DNA of 64,000 nucleotides from Ciona intestinalis (taxonomy: Eukaryota; Chordata; Ascidiacea; Phlebobranchia; Cionidae), in assembly GCF_000224145.3 (NCBI RefSeq), contig NW_004190384.2, positions 144,349-208,348 of the forward strand, written 5' to 3'. A program made the translations under genes and the position numbers. Positions 31,801-46,800 of this stretch are shown piece after piece. Each line of letters begins with the position of its first letter. The stretch's first letter is position 1. Under the pieces are notes generated by a model. That model was not told where the DNA came from. It saw nothing but the letters and a program-made list of their open reading frames with translations, and searched no databases.

Positions 31801-34800
31801 GCTGATGACGTAGGTGATGACGCAGTTGAAGATGGTTTTTCGAACATACTTTTCATGGAGCTTACTTTAACAGCAGGGACATAGTCGGGTGATTCCTTTG
31901 TACCAGCGGGTGGGGGTCGAACTACATCCGCCATGTCTTCGTTCTCGCTGACGTTTGACGTTCTATCGCTGTGCTGTTGACCCGGTGACCTTGAACGTGA
32001 CCTTTGACCTATTGATGACGTAGATGCGGTGCTGTGTCGACTGGTGCTACGCGCTGATGCGGTGGGTTGGGGATCGGGGCTTCGACCAATTCGTGGCGGG
32101 GAATGAATGTTCGAATCGCCGCCTGAGCTAGCAGATGGGGGTCGGGATCGCCTTGGCTTGTTGTCGCTTGTTTCAAATATAGCTTTAGTTTGCCGAAGGT
32201 CGGTACTGGGTGTGTAATCAGGTGTTATCTTTGTACCGGCAGGTGGCGATCGCACGATCTCGGTGGCCACTTGTACACTTGAAGTTTCAGTTGTAGATTC
32301 AGTGTGAGTTGTAACAACAGGTTTATTTGATTTCTGTGAACGATAAACAAAATGTTACCAATCAACATATACTCCAAGATAACATGGGAAACAGTTGGCT
32401 ACTAAATCCTATTTTCTAAGCGTGTTTTCAATAATATTGCTTTAAATGAGCTGTGAATAGAATTCTGTAAACGTTCTTTGTTTACTATCCCTTGGGACGA
32501 GAAAACGGGATGTCCCATCTTACCCTACCTGTACGTGGGGCATATATAACAATATATAATGACGTCATATAAACAATATAGCGACAAATTTGTGACGTCA
32601 CAAGAACATATTTATAATTATTAGAACACGAAACACTATGGATGATTATGGTCGACAACTATATGACAAACATAAGAAAATCCTTCTATATTACGTCACA
32701 ATGATATATTACGTGCTATGGTACCATACACAGCATGAGAGGCGGCGGTAATTGAATTTGCAGTGAATTGCTTTAGCGGTTTCGTTTTCCGCACAGACAG
32801 GTCGGTTGAGGCTGACAATCAATAACATAGCATCTGTGTAGCGTTTAAATATAATGGACGCTCAATATTCAACAGGGCTCTACTTTCAGTTTAACTTATG
32901 GCACACGTGGAATCAACCTTTAGTTGAAATGCTAATATGACTTGGTTGGCCAAGAATCAACGCGTATATGATTAGTTATTACTCTAATCTCTTTTTACGG
33001 GTGCCCATTTATAAACAAAATAAATGTTACAGTATTATTCGACTTTATTCTCACGGTCCAACAAAGTGCTCGGCAAAGATGAAAACTGTTGTTAAAATCT
33101 GTGTTAAACGACTACAACATTTTGCAATGAATTGAAAAAGCATGATAGGAGGTTAATTTTAAATGATCGCTGAATCATACTAAAATTGGTAAAGTTTAAT
33201 AAGTATGAAGCAATGTGTGCTTTTTTAAGGGTGCCATCTTACCCAACCCTACTATATGTACGTCATTGTGGTAAAAAAACGCACTTAGGGTTAAATGCCA
33301 AAGCGTCTTTTGTGACGTAATAATAACATGAGGTTGTTCCAAGAATCGTAAACCACAATAAATTATCTGTGGTTACTTTAAATATACGACTAATATTGTT
33401 ATTATGGGACAAACGTATACACTAAACAACATATGGTGGTTTCGAATCTTTGACGTTTTCCAAATTAATATGTCTACTTTATTTTTCGATGTTAAATCAC
33501 TGTTAGCTGTTTATATGCTACACATAATATAAGGTATTTACGTTACAACATCGTCATTTATCTAAATAACACCAAACATAAGCGAAGTATCAAGTATCCA
33601 TCACACACCGTTAAAACCCTCTAACTTAACTGGTATAATAATGGTGCTTGCCTCGCTAAAAAAATCAAAAGAAAATGATACTTTGATGATATAATGCAAC
33701 ACTGCAAACATTGGTATGTACTTTACTTGCGACATCGATATAAACGTAGCTGAGTTCATAAACCGTGTATTTAATACATAACTCATCGACCTCCAGGTTA
33801 TTACACAGGTCGTCTGATAAAACATCCCTTGGTACAAGGCATAAGGAAAGATAATGTTGTAATGCTGTTGACTGTGGGGAAAGATTTACCTCATGTTTTT
33901 AACAATTAACTAAGTCGGAGGCCACGGTCATAACATGCTTTAAATATTCCTTTTTTTTATCATCAAAAATGACAGGAAACTCGAGTAAAATGTCCCATCC
34001 TACCCCACCGTATTATACGTATTATACAATGCATAACTTGATTAAAATAAATAAATATACAATCTACTTGACACATTTACATAGATACATAGATAGAGAC
34101 AGAACACAACTTTTTACCAAGTTTGGTTTGAAACCAGTCGGCCTAAACCAAACCTGAAGATGTAAATGTGTCAAGTAGACAGAACACAACTTTTTACCAA
34201 GTTTGGTTTGAAACCAGTCGGCCTAAACCAAACCTGAAGATGTAAATGTGTCAAGTAGACAGAACACAACTTTTTACCAAGTTTGGTTTGAAACCAGTCG
34301 GCCTAAACCAAACCTGAAGACGCAAATTCACCTTCAATATTTGTTATTAGCATACACATACCTTTTCAATAACGTCTACAATTCTGTGAACTATAAAATG
34401 TTTACACTTTCAGTTTAAACTATAAATAATAATAGCGATGTAAAAAAACTAACAATTCAAATGTAACGTTTAAATAATATCAATAAATAACCATTAATAA
34501 TCAAACCCTCTTATGACGTCACATATGATTGATTGACTTACTTTAAAATAAGCATTTCCCATCTTGGTGTAATTGCTCACTTACTTTTACCTTTGCACCC
34601 GATAATCATATGAAACACACGGATTGTACTCAAGCATAAGTGATCTAACACCACAAGCTTCAACACACCGGTCACTTAGTTTCATCACAACATCGCATAA
34701 TTCATGAGTTGGACTCCATTGTATAATTAGCTTGTGCATCAATTATTTGTATGTGGGGTTCAAAACTCAGGCGTGTTGTGGAACAAACGGAAAATACACC

Positions 34801-37800
34801 AAGTTTAAATGACTAAAATACTTGATTGAATGATTTGAACGTATTTTCGCCTGTGTAGTTTCATCGCAACTTTACAGGGCAAAAATACCACAGAAAATTT
34901 TGTTTCGAATAAACACGGCAATACGAGCACATAGAGTCATAGATGCTTTTAAAACTTTATACACATTCTTGTTGAACAAATAAACAATGAATAAACCTTC
35001 AAAACACCCCAGCCGTTGATCATGGTCATACATTCCTACTTTTACTAAAACACAACATTTTCGACATCTTCAGCCAGGTGCCGGTATAGCGATGACGTCA
35101 CCATTCACGTGACCACGCATATGAATAATTCAAAGAAATCCAACACAGGCGACACAACAGTCTGCAACGTCACAATTGCCACGCCAAGTTACGTGATATA
35201 TCTATATATGGTAGGGTGGGGTAAGATGGGACATGTTTTCATTCTCTTTTTCGTTTGAATTAGTAAAACAGTAAAGGATATTTAGAGAATTATAACCGTA
35301 TCCCCGCCGTTCTAAAACAGCGTTGTTAATTGTTCAAAACACGATAGGGAAATATGGGATATTATGTGTCAACAGCATCCATCTTACCCCCAGTACTTTC
35401 CCTACAAACATATAACGACATCCATAATATCCATAAACGCCAGCAAGTGAAAGTTACGTGTATATAGATTCGTTGCATGGCATAATGTATAAAAAAGTCA
35501 AATACATGATAATTATAGTCAGCCGAACCCACATGTATTAAATATTACTAACGAACAAGATTTATATTCCCTTTATTAACTCAGCAGTTAACAACCTTCG
35601 GTACCAACACGCCCAATATCTTACATATGTCTACAATGTGTAAACACAATATTGAAACACGACGACTTCCGTATACTTATCATGGATACGTATCTATATT
35701 ACACTGACAAGCATAATGTATATTTTAAACTGCGCAACCAAATGATATCCGCTTATAACTGAATATAACATGGTTTATATTACATTTAGAAATGACCATA
35801 TTTTATACTGTATAGTTTACAGCGTATACCCGACTCATAAATGATCATACGGTAACACGTCTCTATATTTCATTGACCGAATAATATACATTATACTACA
35901 TAACCGGCTCATAGCATCTTATATTAAATGCAATACTTGTAGTAATAACATGCTGACCGCTCTGACTCAAGTGAATCTCTAATAAACTGACTTGCCGGCC
36001 AAGCGAGTCAAACAAATGACGTCACCCATCAAATAAACGTGGCACGCATTGTATTTGTTGGTCGCAATACTAAATTGGGCTTTGTCGTTTATAGCACTTT
36101 CTAATTGGTACAAGTCGCAGGGCGGTCGTAAACAAACTACACTACAGTGTCGCAGTTGTCACACACTACAAAGCACTGCTGCGGTGAAATACGTTCAACG
36201 AAATCTTGTGGGGGAAACAGTTCGGTTTAAATGATTACATCTGTTCTTGCATGGGGAGGGAATGTATGGGAATAATATTTAGGTATACAAAGATAAGGCT
36301 GGGAAATCTGATTTTCCCATTTCTCTGCACATTCCCACTCCCATGCCTTATAAATCAAGCCACAGTTAAAATACGTCGTTTGACTATAACATATACAACT
36401 GTGGGACAAGAAAAAAAAGGGATACCGTTAGCACCGAAATCCCATATTTTCCGATCGTGCTTTGAACAATTAACAACACTCTTTTAAACTCGTGAGAATA
36501 CGGTTATATATTTCTGTAAATAATTCTCGTTTACTACCAAATGAGGAAAGAAAATGAAAACATGGACCAACTTACCCCGCCCGACTATACAACATTCTGT
36601 TTAGGTCAAACTAACCTGACATTAAAATTACGTTAAATTAAATCGACTTGTAGACAAGGAAACACGTATACTGTGAACAATCCAACAACATGAGATCACA
36701 TGTGTTGTTCTGCCGTGGTTTGATTTGATAACTTCCTGGCTTGCTAATATTGGAACCAGGAGTCTGTATTGAACTTCCTACACCGATGCACTGGCTATGC
36801 GGGCGATCATACGTGTGCTGCTGAAACTTATAAACAATTCGCCAGCTTGTTCCCTTATAACTCGTTCGGCGGTATGACCGTTTACATCTGTCCACAATTC
36901 AATATTGTAAGTCGTATTATCTCCTCGCAGCTGTAAACTAGCTGTTTTGATCGTCATACTGCGGCATATTAGACAACAGACGGCCGCATTGAGTGAAATA
37001 AATAATTCACAGAAACCATTTAAACCAGCGGTGTTTAGTCGCAACGATGGTTGTAATTGCCGATCAATCCTCACAGCCGAACACACGTTGAAAGTAAAAA
37101 CACTTTAAATGAAACGCTTTTAGTCATTACACGATATAGGCAACATATGCAATATGTTAAGTGAACAATTAACAATGGGTTCCCGTGAAACGAAATATGA
37201 ACGTGGTTTTGTTCACCAACTAACATATATACTTAAACAAGTGGAACAGATCCCACTAAAAGGCATGCCTAATACATCACCAGTCAACCACTGTGCTACA
37301 CACGACCACGCCCTAATATATGAACACCTTATCTCACAAGAAATATTTCACAATATTCTCCTCCTAACCTGGCGACGTTATATGCTTTGCTACATCAAGA
37401 TACCAAACTAACGAAAAGTCAATGATTGTGTTAATTCCACCTTCAACTTGAACACTTCCTATTGAGGAAAGAGCAGAAACACAAATATTTTCGACCACGC
37501 AACACTTATGTCAATATTAGATCTTGATATGCACATGAGAAGATTTAATGTGTTGGTTCTGCAGCGTATCTTGTCTTGAGTGAAACCTTCTTATGGCAAA
37601 GCTGCTTCATTTCTTATTCTAACACTTCGTTGGTTTTAATAATGCAATAGAACATGCATACATATGAAGTATTAACATAATAAAATAACTTTGCTTGTAA
37701 AATAAAAACGTCTGACTAAAATACTTGCCCAACTGTTTACATGGCAGAGCAGGTCTAATTCAAGATAAAATTATTATACGGCGTGTCATAATTTGAAACT

Positions 37801-40800
37801 ATGTTGTGTCATAATTTGAAACTATGAAACATCGTAGACATTTGTTGTTTGCAGAAATATATTAAAGGCAACTGTATACACCAAGTTAAATATGAGGGGT
37901 ATGACGGGACATCTTTATCACATAAGTTCCAAATATCCTGATCGTGTTTTATTAAACAATCACCAACGGAATATGGAAGTCAGGAGAATAAGGTTATAAA
38001 ATAATTCTTTAAATGTTCTTTGTTTACTACCACCTTAACCGAGAAAATAGAATGAAATAGTGTTCCATCTTACCCCAACCTACCATATCCACCAAATATA
38101 CCTCACTAGACTCGAAACAAATTCAACCAATATACTGAACTATCTTAATTGGCCTTGCATTGAAACGCACATTAATGCACATATAACTGGTGGTGCTTCA
38201 CACTGCAATGTGGGCATAAAGGGAAAGACTTTTCATTACAGGAAGCAAGAACGATCAACTACGTCATGTGTTGCTAAGCAACCATGCAACGCATAAAGTG
38301 GCTTGTGGTATGCATCATACGTAAGCGGTGACTGAAGTTATGAGTCGTTACATTTACTTCTCGTTACTTAGGTTCGTAGGAATATGTTGAGTATATACAA
38401 CGTATCATAGTATAAACAAACCTCACTCAATGTAAATAATTTCATGCAAAACAAATACTTATTAAAAGCAAAACTTACTTTTCACCTTTGAACACCAGAA
38501 CACTTACAAGTTGTTACGGCCTAACTTAAAAATGACCAAATATATTACAAAGGGGTAGATGAACAATATTTATAGAACTAAAACTGTGGGAAAATTTGAT
38601 TAGACTAAGTTTAACAAAACGACCACCTAGTTTAAACTTGTAAGCAAAACGTCTAAAACCTAGTTAGCGACAAATAGGGTTCACGATGTAAAGATTTAAA
38701 CAAACCAACATCGTGGTCCTTGTAGATCCTACTGGGTAGAAAATCGACATCCATGCCCTAATATAGAATATAGTGACGTAACACTTGCACCAATGAATCT
38801 CATTGGCTGAGAGTTTTTGAGTCATCGATTTTATTCGACGTGAGCAATCAAGCCGGTGTCTCGGTATGTCTCATGGGATATATAGTGACTTGTTGAAGGA
38901 AAGATAGCTCGCCAACTTGTTTATTTGTCTGTCACCTCAGTCATAAGCAACCACAACCCACTGAACCCAGTAAGATTAAGTGTTATTGAATACGTCATCA
39001 ACAAATATCAAACACATCGTATTTTGTTGGGTTTGAACTTATGATTTTAAGCAATGGTGATAGTTATAGACAGAGCAATCATATTTAAAAAAACACAGTC
39101 TCGTTCACTTCTTTGATTGTTATAACTGTGAAAAAGTTTACCTGGTCCAGTGATCATGAATTTGGATGAAATAAAAGTCAGGATAGTAATTCAGGATATA
39201 ATCGAAATGTGTTCTATGACTCTAATGTCAGTTTTGGCTAAAATGGCATCACCGGTCTTAATATAAATCTAACAGAATACAATTCGTTGAGTTATGTCGA
39301 ATACGTGTTTCGCATGGAGCTTGATCATGACTGTTATTATAACAAGGTATTAGGGAGTTAGTTAAACTAAAATGATAAGAAAAGGCGACTTTGCAATTCT
39401 GTTCTAGATTGAACAATATTATTTATACAAACTAAAACAAAGACTAACTTTAAGCTGTTACATTGTGACGAATGTGACGTATTAAACTAATCAACTATCA
39501 TGGAAACGAAGACACCCATACACAATATTTACTACGAATCGAAATGTTATAACAGACTTCGTGTCTTCGCGTATATCACGATACCTGATTATTACGTCAC
39601 GGTAACACACGAACGTTATATTTATGATATTATAATTAAAAGAAATTGTTTTTTAAATAAAACGTTCCTTGAGGGAAATATTAACATTTCACACGACTAT
39701 AATTACCACCACTGACGCCTGACCCTATACTTAATTTTAACAGCTCACTTGCCCCATCCAGTGGGAACAAGTACTAGAAAAACCATCCACTATGTGGAGG
39801 TAAAGGGTAACTTACATGCATATATTACACATGTAGTTCCAAATACGATTGTCGCAAAACATAAATTGATTATCAATCGCTATTAAACAAACGCGGTAAA
39901 GAATATGTTTCAATTTAGATTACGTGATTACGTATAACTAGAATTCGACTAATGTAATCTACATCACTGGATATTTCCCACAGTCGTATGTATACTAATG
40001 CATTATTAAACTTAATACACAAGTATCTCCTACCTTCTGTGATGTACGACGTTCCACCTTCGGTCTGTTTGTGACGTCACTCTGCGTCATAGACTTGTAT
40101 CTGCGAGGGGGAATTTATATCACGTGTTGTTTGAAAATGTCAATAAAACATTGAATAAAAAGAATAAACAGCACATGGGGTACAAATGGAAAAATATTAA
40201 TTAATTACACTTGGCTGATGTAAGCTAACCAGACTTATAACACGGGTAATATTAATATTTTATTGTGCGCATGGCTGTGCAGTACATATATAGCTTCATA
40301 CACCTTGTTCTTAAATACGGGTTTAAGCTTCGAACAAGGTGTATGAAGCTAACGGCGCAACTTGTTTTCGTGACACCAATCATAGCGTCACATATGCTTG
40401 ACTACTCAACATGAATGAATGTAACTTGCCTTATCAACGCATGACGAGGTAACAACAGTCGTTATAACACGGGTGTTTGGTTTTATACACCTCGTGCCCG
40501 CTTACAAATTACCAAATATGTTACTTTGTTGGTGACTTTTAAAAAGCGGATAATTTAGAAAGCTCATTCGTGACCACCGTTTTTGTCAAAGAAAAATTGT
40601 CAATGAAAGGTTTCCACAACGGTAGCCGTGATAAACCCGTGAACTCTGAGGTAGAAACGAGCTAACCACTCTCCCACGGCACCGGACATACATCAATATT
40701 AATATCATGTTAATTGCATTGTTGATTGGAAGTCGGTTTAATAATTGCTTTCGTAATTTCGATAAGTGTAATACACCGTTAAGTAAGTTTGTAAATAAAC

Positions 40801-43800
40801 GCAAGCGATGTTAAAAATAGAAAAAAATGCTTGGTTGTTAAATACGAGCATTATACATTGTAAAAAATCAAAGAAAATACAAAATAGTGAAATCTACATC
40901 TAATTGGATTAAGATGGAATAACGTTAGTTCATTAGTTCCTAATTTCCCAAGCGTGTTTTTAATAACAAACAATGTTTTTTTAGAGTCGTTAGAATGCGG
41001 TTGAATGACTCTGTAAATATTATTGGTTTAATAACCAAATGAGACGGCAAAAGAGAATGAAAACATGGACCATCTTACCCCAGCCTAACAGCATTAAGTT
41101 CAACCAATTATATAATAAGAGATATGTTTCGTGTAAATGCATTGTCAGTCTCTTATCCAAATATAATGTTACCTTTTCAATCTATCTTTAACCGAATCCT
41201 CCCCTATCATTTCATCATACACGGGTTCCGATGACTTGACCGTTTCAATGTTGCGGGAATCTGTGATAAAAAAAACATCAATGTGATTGAAATGGTCACT
41301 TAAATACCCTCGCATGACGTTATAACATGGGTGCCCGCTAATGAGTTACTACGAATGTAACTTTGTCTTTGCGGGTGATTATTATTTTGGATTTTTTTGT
41401 AATGTTGACAATACAGCCAATAAAGACCTATGGGTTGGAGACACATTAGTAAACAATACTAAATCAAAATATACACATAATTACAACGTAGTTTGATTTA
41501 TATTTATATAATTAGAACAATCTCACTATAAATACGTATGTGGGTATAGTATAGCCTATTGTTTCGTATGTACTGAATTAGTAGTATTACGAACACATAG
41601 CAGTTAGGCACCCACTACTCTTACTTAGTGTTAAATATTGAAACACGTTATATATCGGCAATTATAATTAATAAAGGAAGTCGTTTGTGTTTATAACTTC
41701 CGGGCTGAACAATAGTTTGCATTATGCGTGCCGTGTGCAAATATATTGTTTATAATTCATTGTGTCATCAATGTTAAAGTTTTGCGCAAATCTCATTAAA
41801 TAAAGTTGAATTGATTATTTATCTTTTTAAAAACGATAGCGAAGGTCATATTTAAAAAGCGAAGGAAAACAATAGTAAAACGAGAGTCGTTTAAAACGCG
41901 CTATGGATAGAATGTGTGGCATATCAAGGAATATAAACGCTAACTATAAATGAATATGTTAAGAATATGAACAAGTTAAGTATATATAAGAGCAACAAGT
42001 AGCATTCTACCAACTTACCGTTTGTCGGCAGGAAGTTAAAATGAAGTTCTAGGTTTGTTTTGCGAGACAAAAATATTCGCATTTTTGTCGGGGTCATTTT
42101 AAACTAACTACAAGACGCTAAATTATGAACGCTGCAAAACACGAACCTTCTAACGACGTCTTTACTTCGTAATGAACCTTTGTCGCGGGTTCCTTGGGTT
42201 TAATCTGTGAAAAAAAGCGGTGGTAATAACGCAGTGATGCAAGGTATCAACTAGTTATAAAGCAAACCATACATACGTCATACAGGTTGAAATATATTGG
42301 TCAACACTGTATTCGACCTATTGATTATAGGTCACAACTACAATGATGGTATATAAGATATCAATACATGGTAACTTTGTTTCAGTCAATACACAATCCA
42401 TTTAAAAGTAATTGATACGTGAGATTGGAATGTGTTTGATTACCGATGGGAACGTGTGTTAAAGATTTCTGGTGGAATATATTTGTTTATTTTAATTCAT
42501 TTAAAAGGGTTATAAAGTATTGTTTCTGGCACACCTGATATAATAATTAATGAAGTTTTTTTGGTAAATTATATTTCTAGCTCAAGAACTATTTAGCTTT
42601 AAAACTTGCTATATTGAACCAATTAAACATTGAACAGAATTATTATGATTTAGAAAACTACCATACACCCTACCATGCTTGGTTGGACATATAACATACA
42701 CCACACAAGTTTTCTATATCCATTCAAAAATAACTTTATGACACAGAAAATTCAAAATTCAAAATATTTTAAAACAAAATTGCGATGTTTCTTTCGCAGA
42801 GACTGATGGTGTTATGTAGGTGATATCTTTTATTAAACAATTGCTTAAACATGAATTTTGTCTGTTACGTTTTTGTAGAACCTCATTATATTGAAATGCG
42901 TGTTATAAACAGAAGACCTTTAATTACTGGGTTAAAAGCAGGTCTGCTATTATAACATTTAACTTTTATAACATTATAACAAATATAACACAGATTAATG
43001 ATTGGGTAACACTAACATGTTCATATACATCATTGTTGTTGCCTCCATTTACAAATAACTTAAGGACAATTCCAACTAAATATGTAATGCAGGTAATAAA
43101 TACTTAATATAAATTAAACTTCAACTTTTCTGTATATTACTTCAGTTGCTATTTATAAAGTTGATGCAAAAGTAAACAATTACTTACCTGTTCTGGTTTT
43201 GGAACAGACGAGTTTTCGAACTTTTTCTTTAACTCACCAAGTTCAACTTCATACACCTCGTCCGTGGGTGCGTCATCCGGGCGGATAACATCTAACGTCA
43301 CATGGTTAATTGGTTCCGTTGTACGAGCACTGTGAATGCATGAGTAAGTTGATATCTGGTTGTTTTAATTCATTGTAATAAAAGATGGAAGAACTGTTGA
43401 ATGGCCAATCCCCACAGGTTGTATAGTAGGTAGAAAGTATCCACATATAGTTGTGTGAAACATGGGTTATATTGTTTTGTATGTGGGGATAAATACGAGT
43501 TACCAACTTTGGGGGTGTTTATTTTATTTTAGAACTTAGATTAGATTACCATTAGTGACTACTGTATTGGGGAACTTGCCGTTAAGTGTCTTTCCTAAAA
43601 TCACATACAACCCCAATGGTGGCAGCAATGAGCTTTGAACCCAACCTTTGCTATAGGAAGGCATGGTAACCACTGTGACATCGGGCTTAAAAATATTTCA
43701 AACAAAATTTACATATGTGTGTTCCTTGTGTCGGGGCTCCTTGGCGCCACCGCCTGTTCATCTTTCCTCATCTCGAAGTGCGACTTGATGCTCGATAAAT

Positions 43801-46800
43801 CCACATTAACCCCGTCCACATCCACCCGTGGTTCGCTTGTCTTAGGTTGTTGGACAAATATTTCATCTTGAAACCTGCGGTGTATAGTAGGGTGGGGTAA
43901 GCTAATGTGTAAGAAAACTATCCACACGTTTAATCACTTGTATAGTAAGGTGGGATAAGATCAAGATATGCGTTCATTCCCTTTTATCATTGCATTTGGT
44001 AGATCCACAATTATTTACACACACATAATATATATATATATATAATGGGATCCTAAAACTTTACAAGAACATTCATAATTGTTAACACAATTAGGGAAAA
44101 TGGGATATTATGTTCTAACAGTATCCATCTTACCCCACAGCACTATAAGTTGGTCATAATGCAACAGCTATGAGCACATAGTTAGTTTATAGATATCGAG
44201 TCATTTCCTCTTGGGACAATCTGGCATCAAGCAAATGTATTATACAGCATTATGTTAATTGTTTGGAAAGTTAATTTTCATTTTTAACCAAAGACAAGTT
44301 ATAAAAAAGTTTGTCATCAGTGATATAAGAAAGTATGAAATCACCTGAAATTAGATTTTAATTTTAAAAGGTTTAAAAATTTTTTTAAATGTAGGTGGCA
44401 TTTTTGCTGTAAAATTTATATATTGATGAAACAATTAATATGGTGGGAACTGTGAAAATTATTAACTGTATTAAGACAATGGAGACGATACAGGACAGTG
44501 AACATGATGGTGGGAACATCCCCCAACTTTATTGCTTGAAAATATGCTGCTATTTACGTGAAGCAGAGACACCCATATTTGCAGATGGCTGACTATGCTT
44601 TGTTTGTTGTTAATGATTCACTAGTTACTGCACACGCCGGTACTAAGGTGATGTCATATTCAATATTAAAACATATTTATTAACCTTGATTTAAACTTTC
44701 TCGTCATGCATGGGAAAATTGAACGAGAAATTGATGTATGGTAATAAAGGCAAAGATATTTTTCATTTACTTATAGTCCTGTTTGGTAGTAAATAAAGAA
44801 TATTTACAGCACTGGACTATGGAACTAAATAATCGTATCCTCACAACCCTCAAAAAGAGTTGTTGATTGTTAAAAACATGATTGGAAAATATGAAATATT
44901 ATGAATTAAAGGTGTCCCATCTTATTAAGATGATCTCATCCCATGGTACCATGGTATAATATTCACACATAGTAAAACCTGTGTAACTATAAACATACAT
45001 TTAATAAAATGATTAGATTTGTATGGCAGTTAAATATAAAGGGCATGCAACTACAAGCAAAACATATATCATGCTATGAAGAATGATTGAAGTTTAAGAG
45101 AGTGACTTGCTGTAACTAATATACGTCATGCACCTTATTTTTTTCATTTGTGGTTGTGAAGACTTTCCTTTTAGTGAAGAACTTTTCCTGTTATATAGTT
45201 AGTAAGGAAGTAAAGTTACCGATATCTAGCAGAGAGAGTAAAAGGTTACAAAGTTAAATAGTTGTCCATGCATGCTGTGCGAAGTGTAAACAAGGCAAGT
45301 TAAATAATAAACCAAAAGTTAGCTGCATGCAAAACAATTAGTGTTTCAAACAGCTTAGTTGTGTTTATTTTAAAACACCACACTTCTATAACAAAATTAT
45401 AATTTACAAGTGAAAATAAAAACAAGTTTTAAATTACGTTTAAGTTGTGTGTTTGCAGGGTGTATGCAATGAATTGTATAAATAATTGATTATTGTTTCA
45501 TCTTATGATGGATATATACCAAGGAGGGAACGTTCACCAATTTAATGTAATTCACTTGCAGACAAGGCCTTAAAATATTTATGTTGATAACGCAGAAAGT
45601 TTTATGGAATAATCGACCTGCCACAAGTTGATTATTAATCACACACACCAATGTTGGGTAATAATAATAAAGCCAGCCAATGCTAAGGTCATGTAAGGGA
45701 ATGTTCGCATAAACAGGCTTACAAACTGTCGTAGTCAATGCTCATATTACACTTTTATCATAAACATTGCAAAAAAACGTGCATAACACAACACCCTACA
45801 CAATACAAAGAAACACAAGCCCATTATATGCACCACACCTGGTGTGGCTCAGTAGATGTTTTTTGCATTGCATTAACATTAAGACCAAAAAGTTTATTTT
45901 ATTTTTTCAAGTTTTAGGAATGTGTGTCTGACTACTCCTGGATCTCAGGTTATTTCAAAGTTTAGCATATGTACCCCCCACGTGTATATCTTACATACAT
46001 TCCCCAAGTATATCAATTATACATAAGTAACCAACATATATTTGCCATACATACTTTGAAACGGAATCTTTGATAGCTGTTTTGCTGATGGGAGACTTAA
46101 CAACGGTAGTTGATTTCGCATTTGATGAACTCTGTAAAACATGAAATTATTCCCAGGAATTTAACTAAGATATTTTGGTTTGTGGAAATTTAAGTCTTTA
46201 AGATTTGATGATTGTGGGTTAAAGGTAGTGATTGGAAATAAGCAATTGTTAGCTTTAAATTAATGAGGAATTGACATATTACAATTGTGATTTAATTTAC
46301 ACTGTAGTAGCATTTGAATAAAAAGTAAAAACTAATATTATGTTTCTTTTACTGAAAGATTTTATACTAAAGCCGTGTATATCCCTATATTTAAGGAAGG
46401 CCATTTATTATGTAGCACTATAGCAGTGATTAGTTGGTGGATATTGAATAGGTGGAGAAAAAATATTCAGCAACACAATTTCCATACAAGTACAATATAC
46501 AGTAGGATGGGGTAAGATGGTCCATGTTTTTATTCTCCTTTATCGTCCTATTTAGTTGTAAACAAAAAACATTCACAGGATATATAGGGGTGGCCTAAAC
46601 ACTCTGAAAGGGTGTTGTTAAAAACATGATTAGAAAATATGGGATTTATATGATATCCCATCTTACCCCAAAGTAACATATTGAACCAGTTGGTGTCTTG
46701 GGAAGCAAAACCCCCTATCACAAATAAGCGGAACAATTATGTTAGTGGACTTGGAGGTTAGTACAGAACATAAAACACTTGGACACATAACTAATATACC

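Larger units (their letters stand above)
32536..40033. other. Largest intron of the EPLIN-like gene
   Basis: About 7.5 kb of non-coding DNA lie between the exons at 32333 and 40034. They hold MITE copies, one second-family repeat and an 80-bp tandem repeat with inverted ends, all listed. Short ORFs at 36049-37411 on both strands show no recognisable family. The rest is AT-rich with nothing else I can support. Confidence 0.5.

Noticed and set aside
36049-37411. Cluster of ORFs of 60-102 codons on both strands in the large intron
   Set aside because: No family motif, no splice or poly(A) context, and the frames overlap one another. They may be an old unrecognised repeat or chance, so I do not call them genes.
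45490-45738. 82-codon - strand ORF in an intron
   Set aside because: No repeat motif of the surrounding gene, no acceptor in phase and no family likeness.
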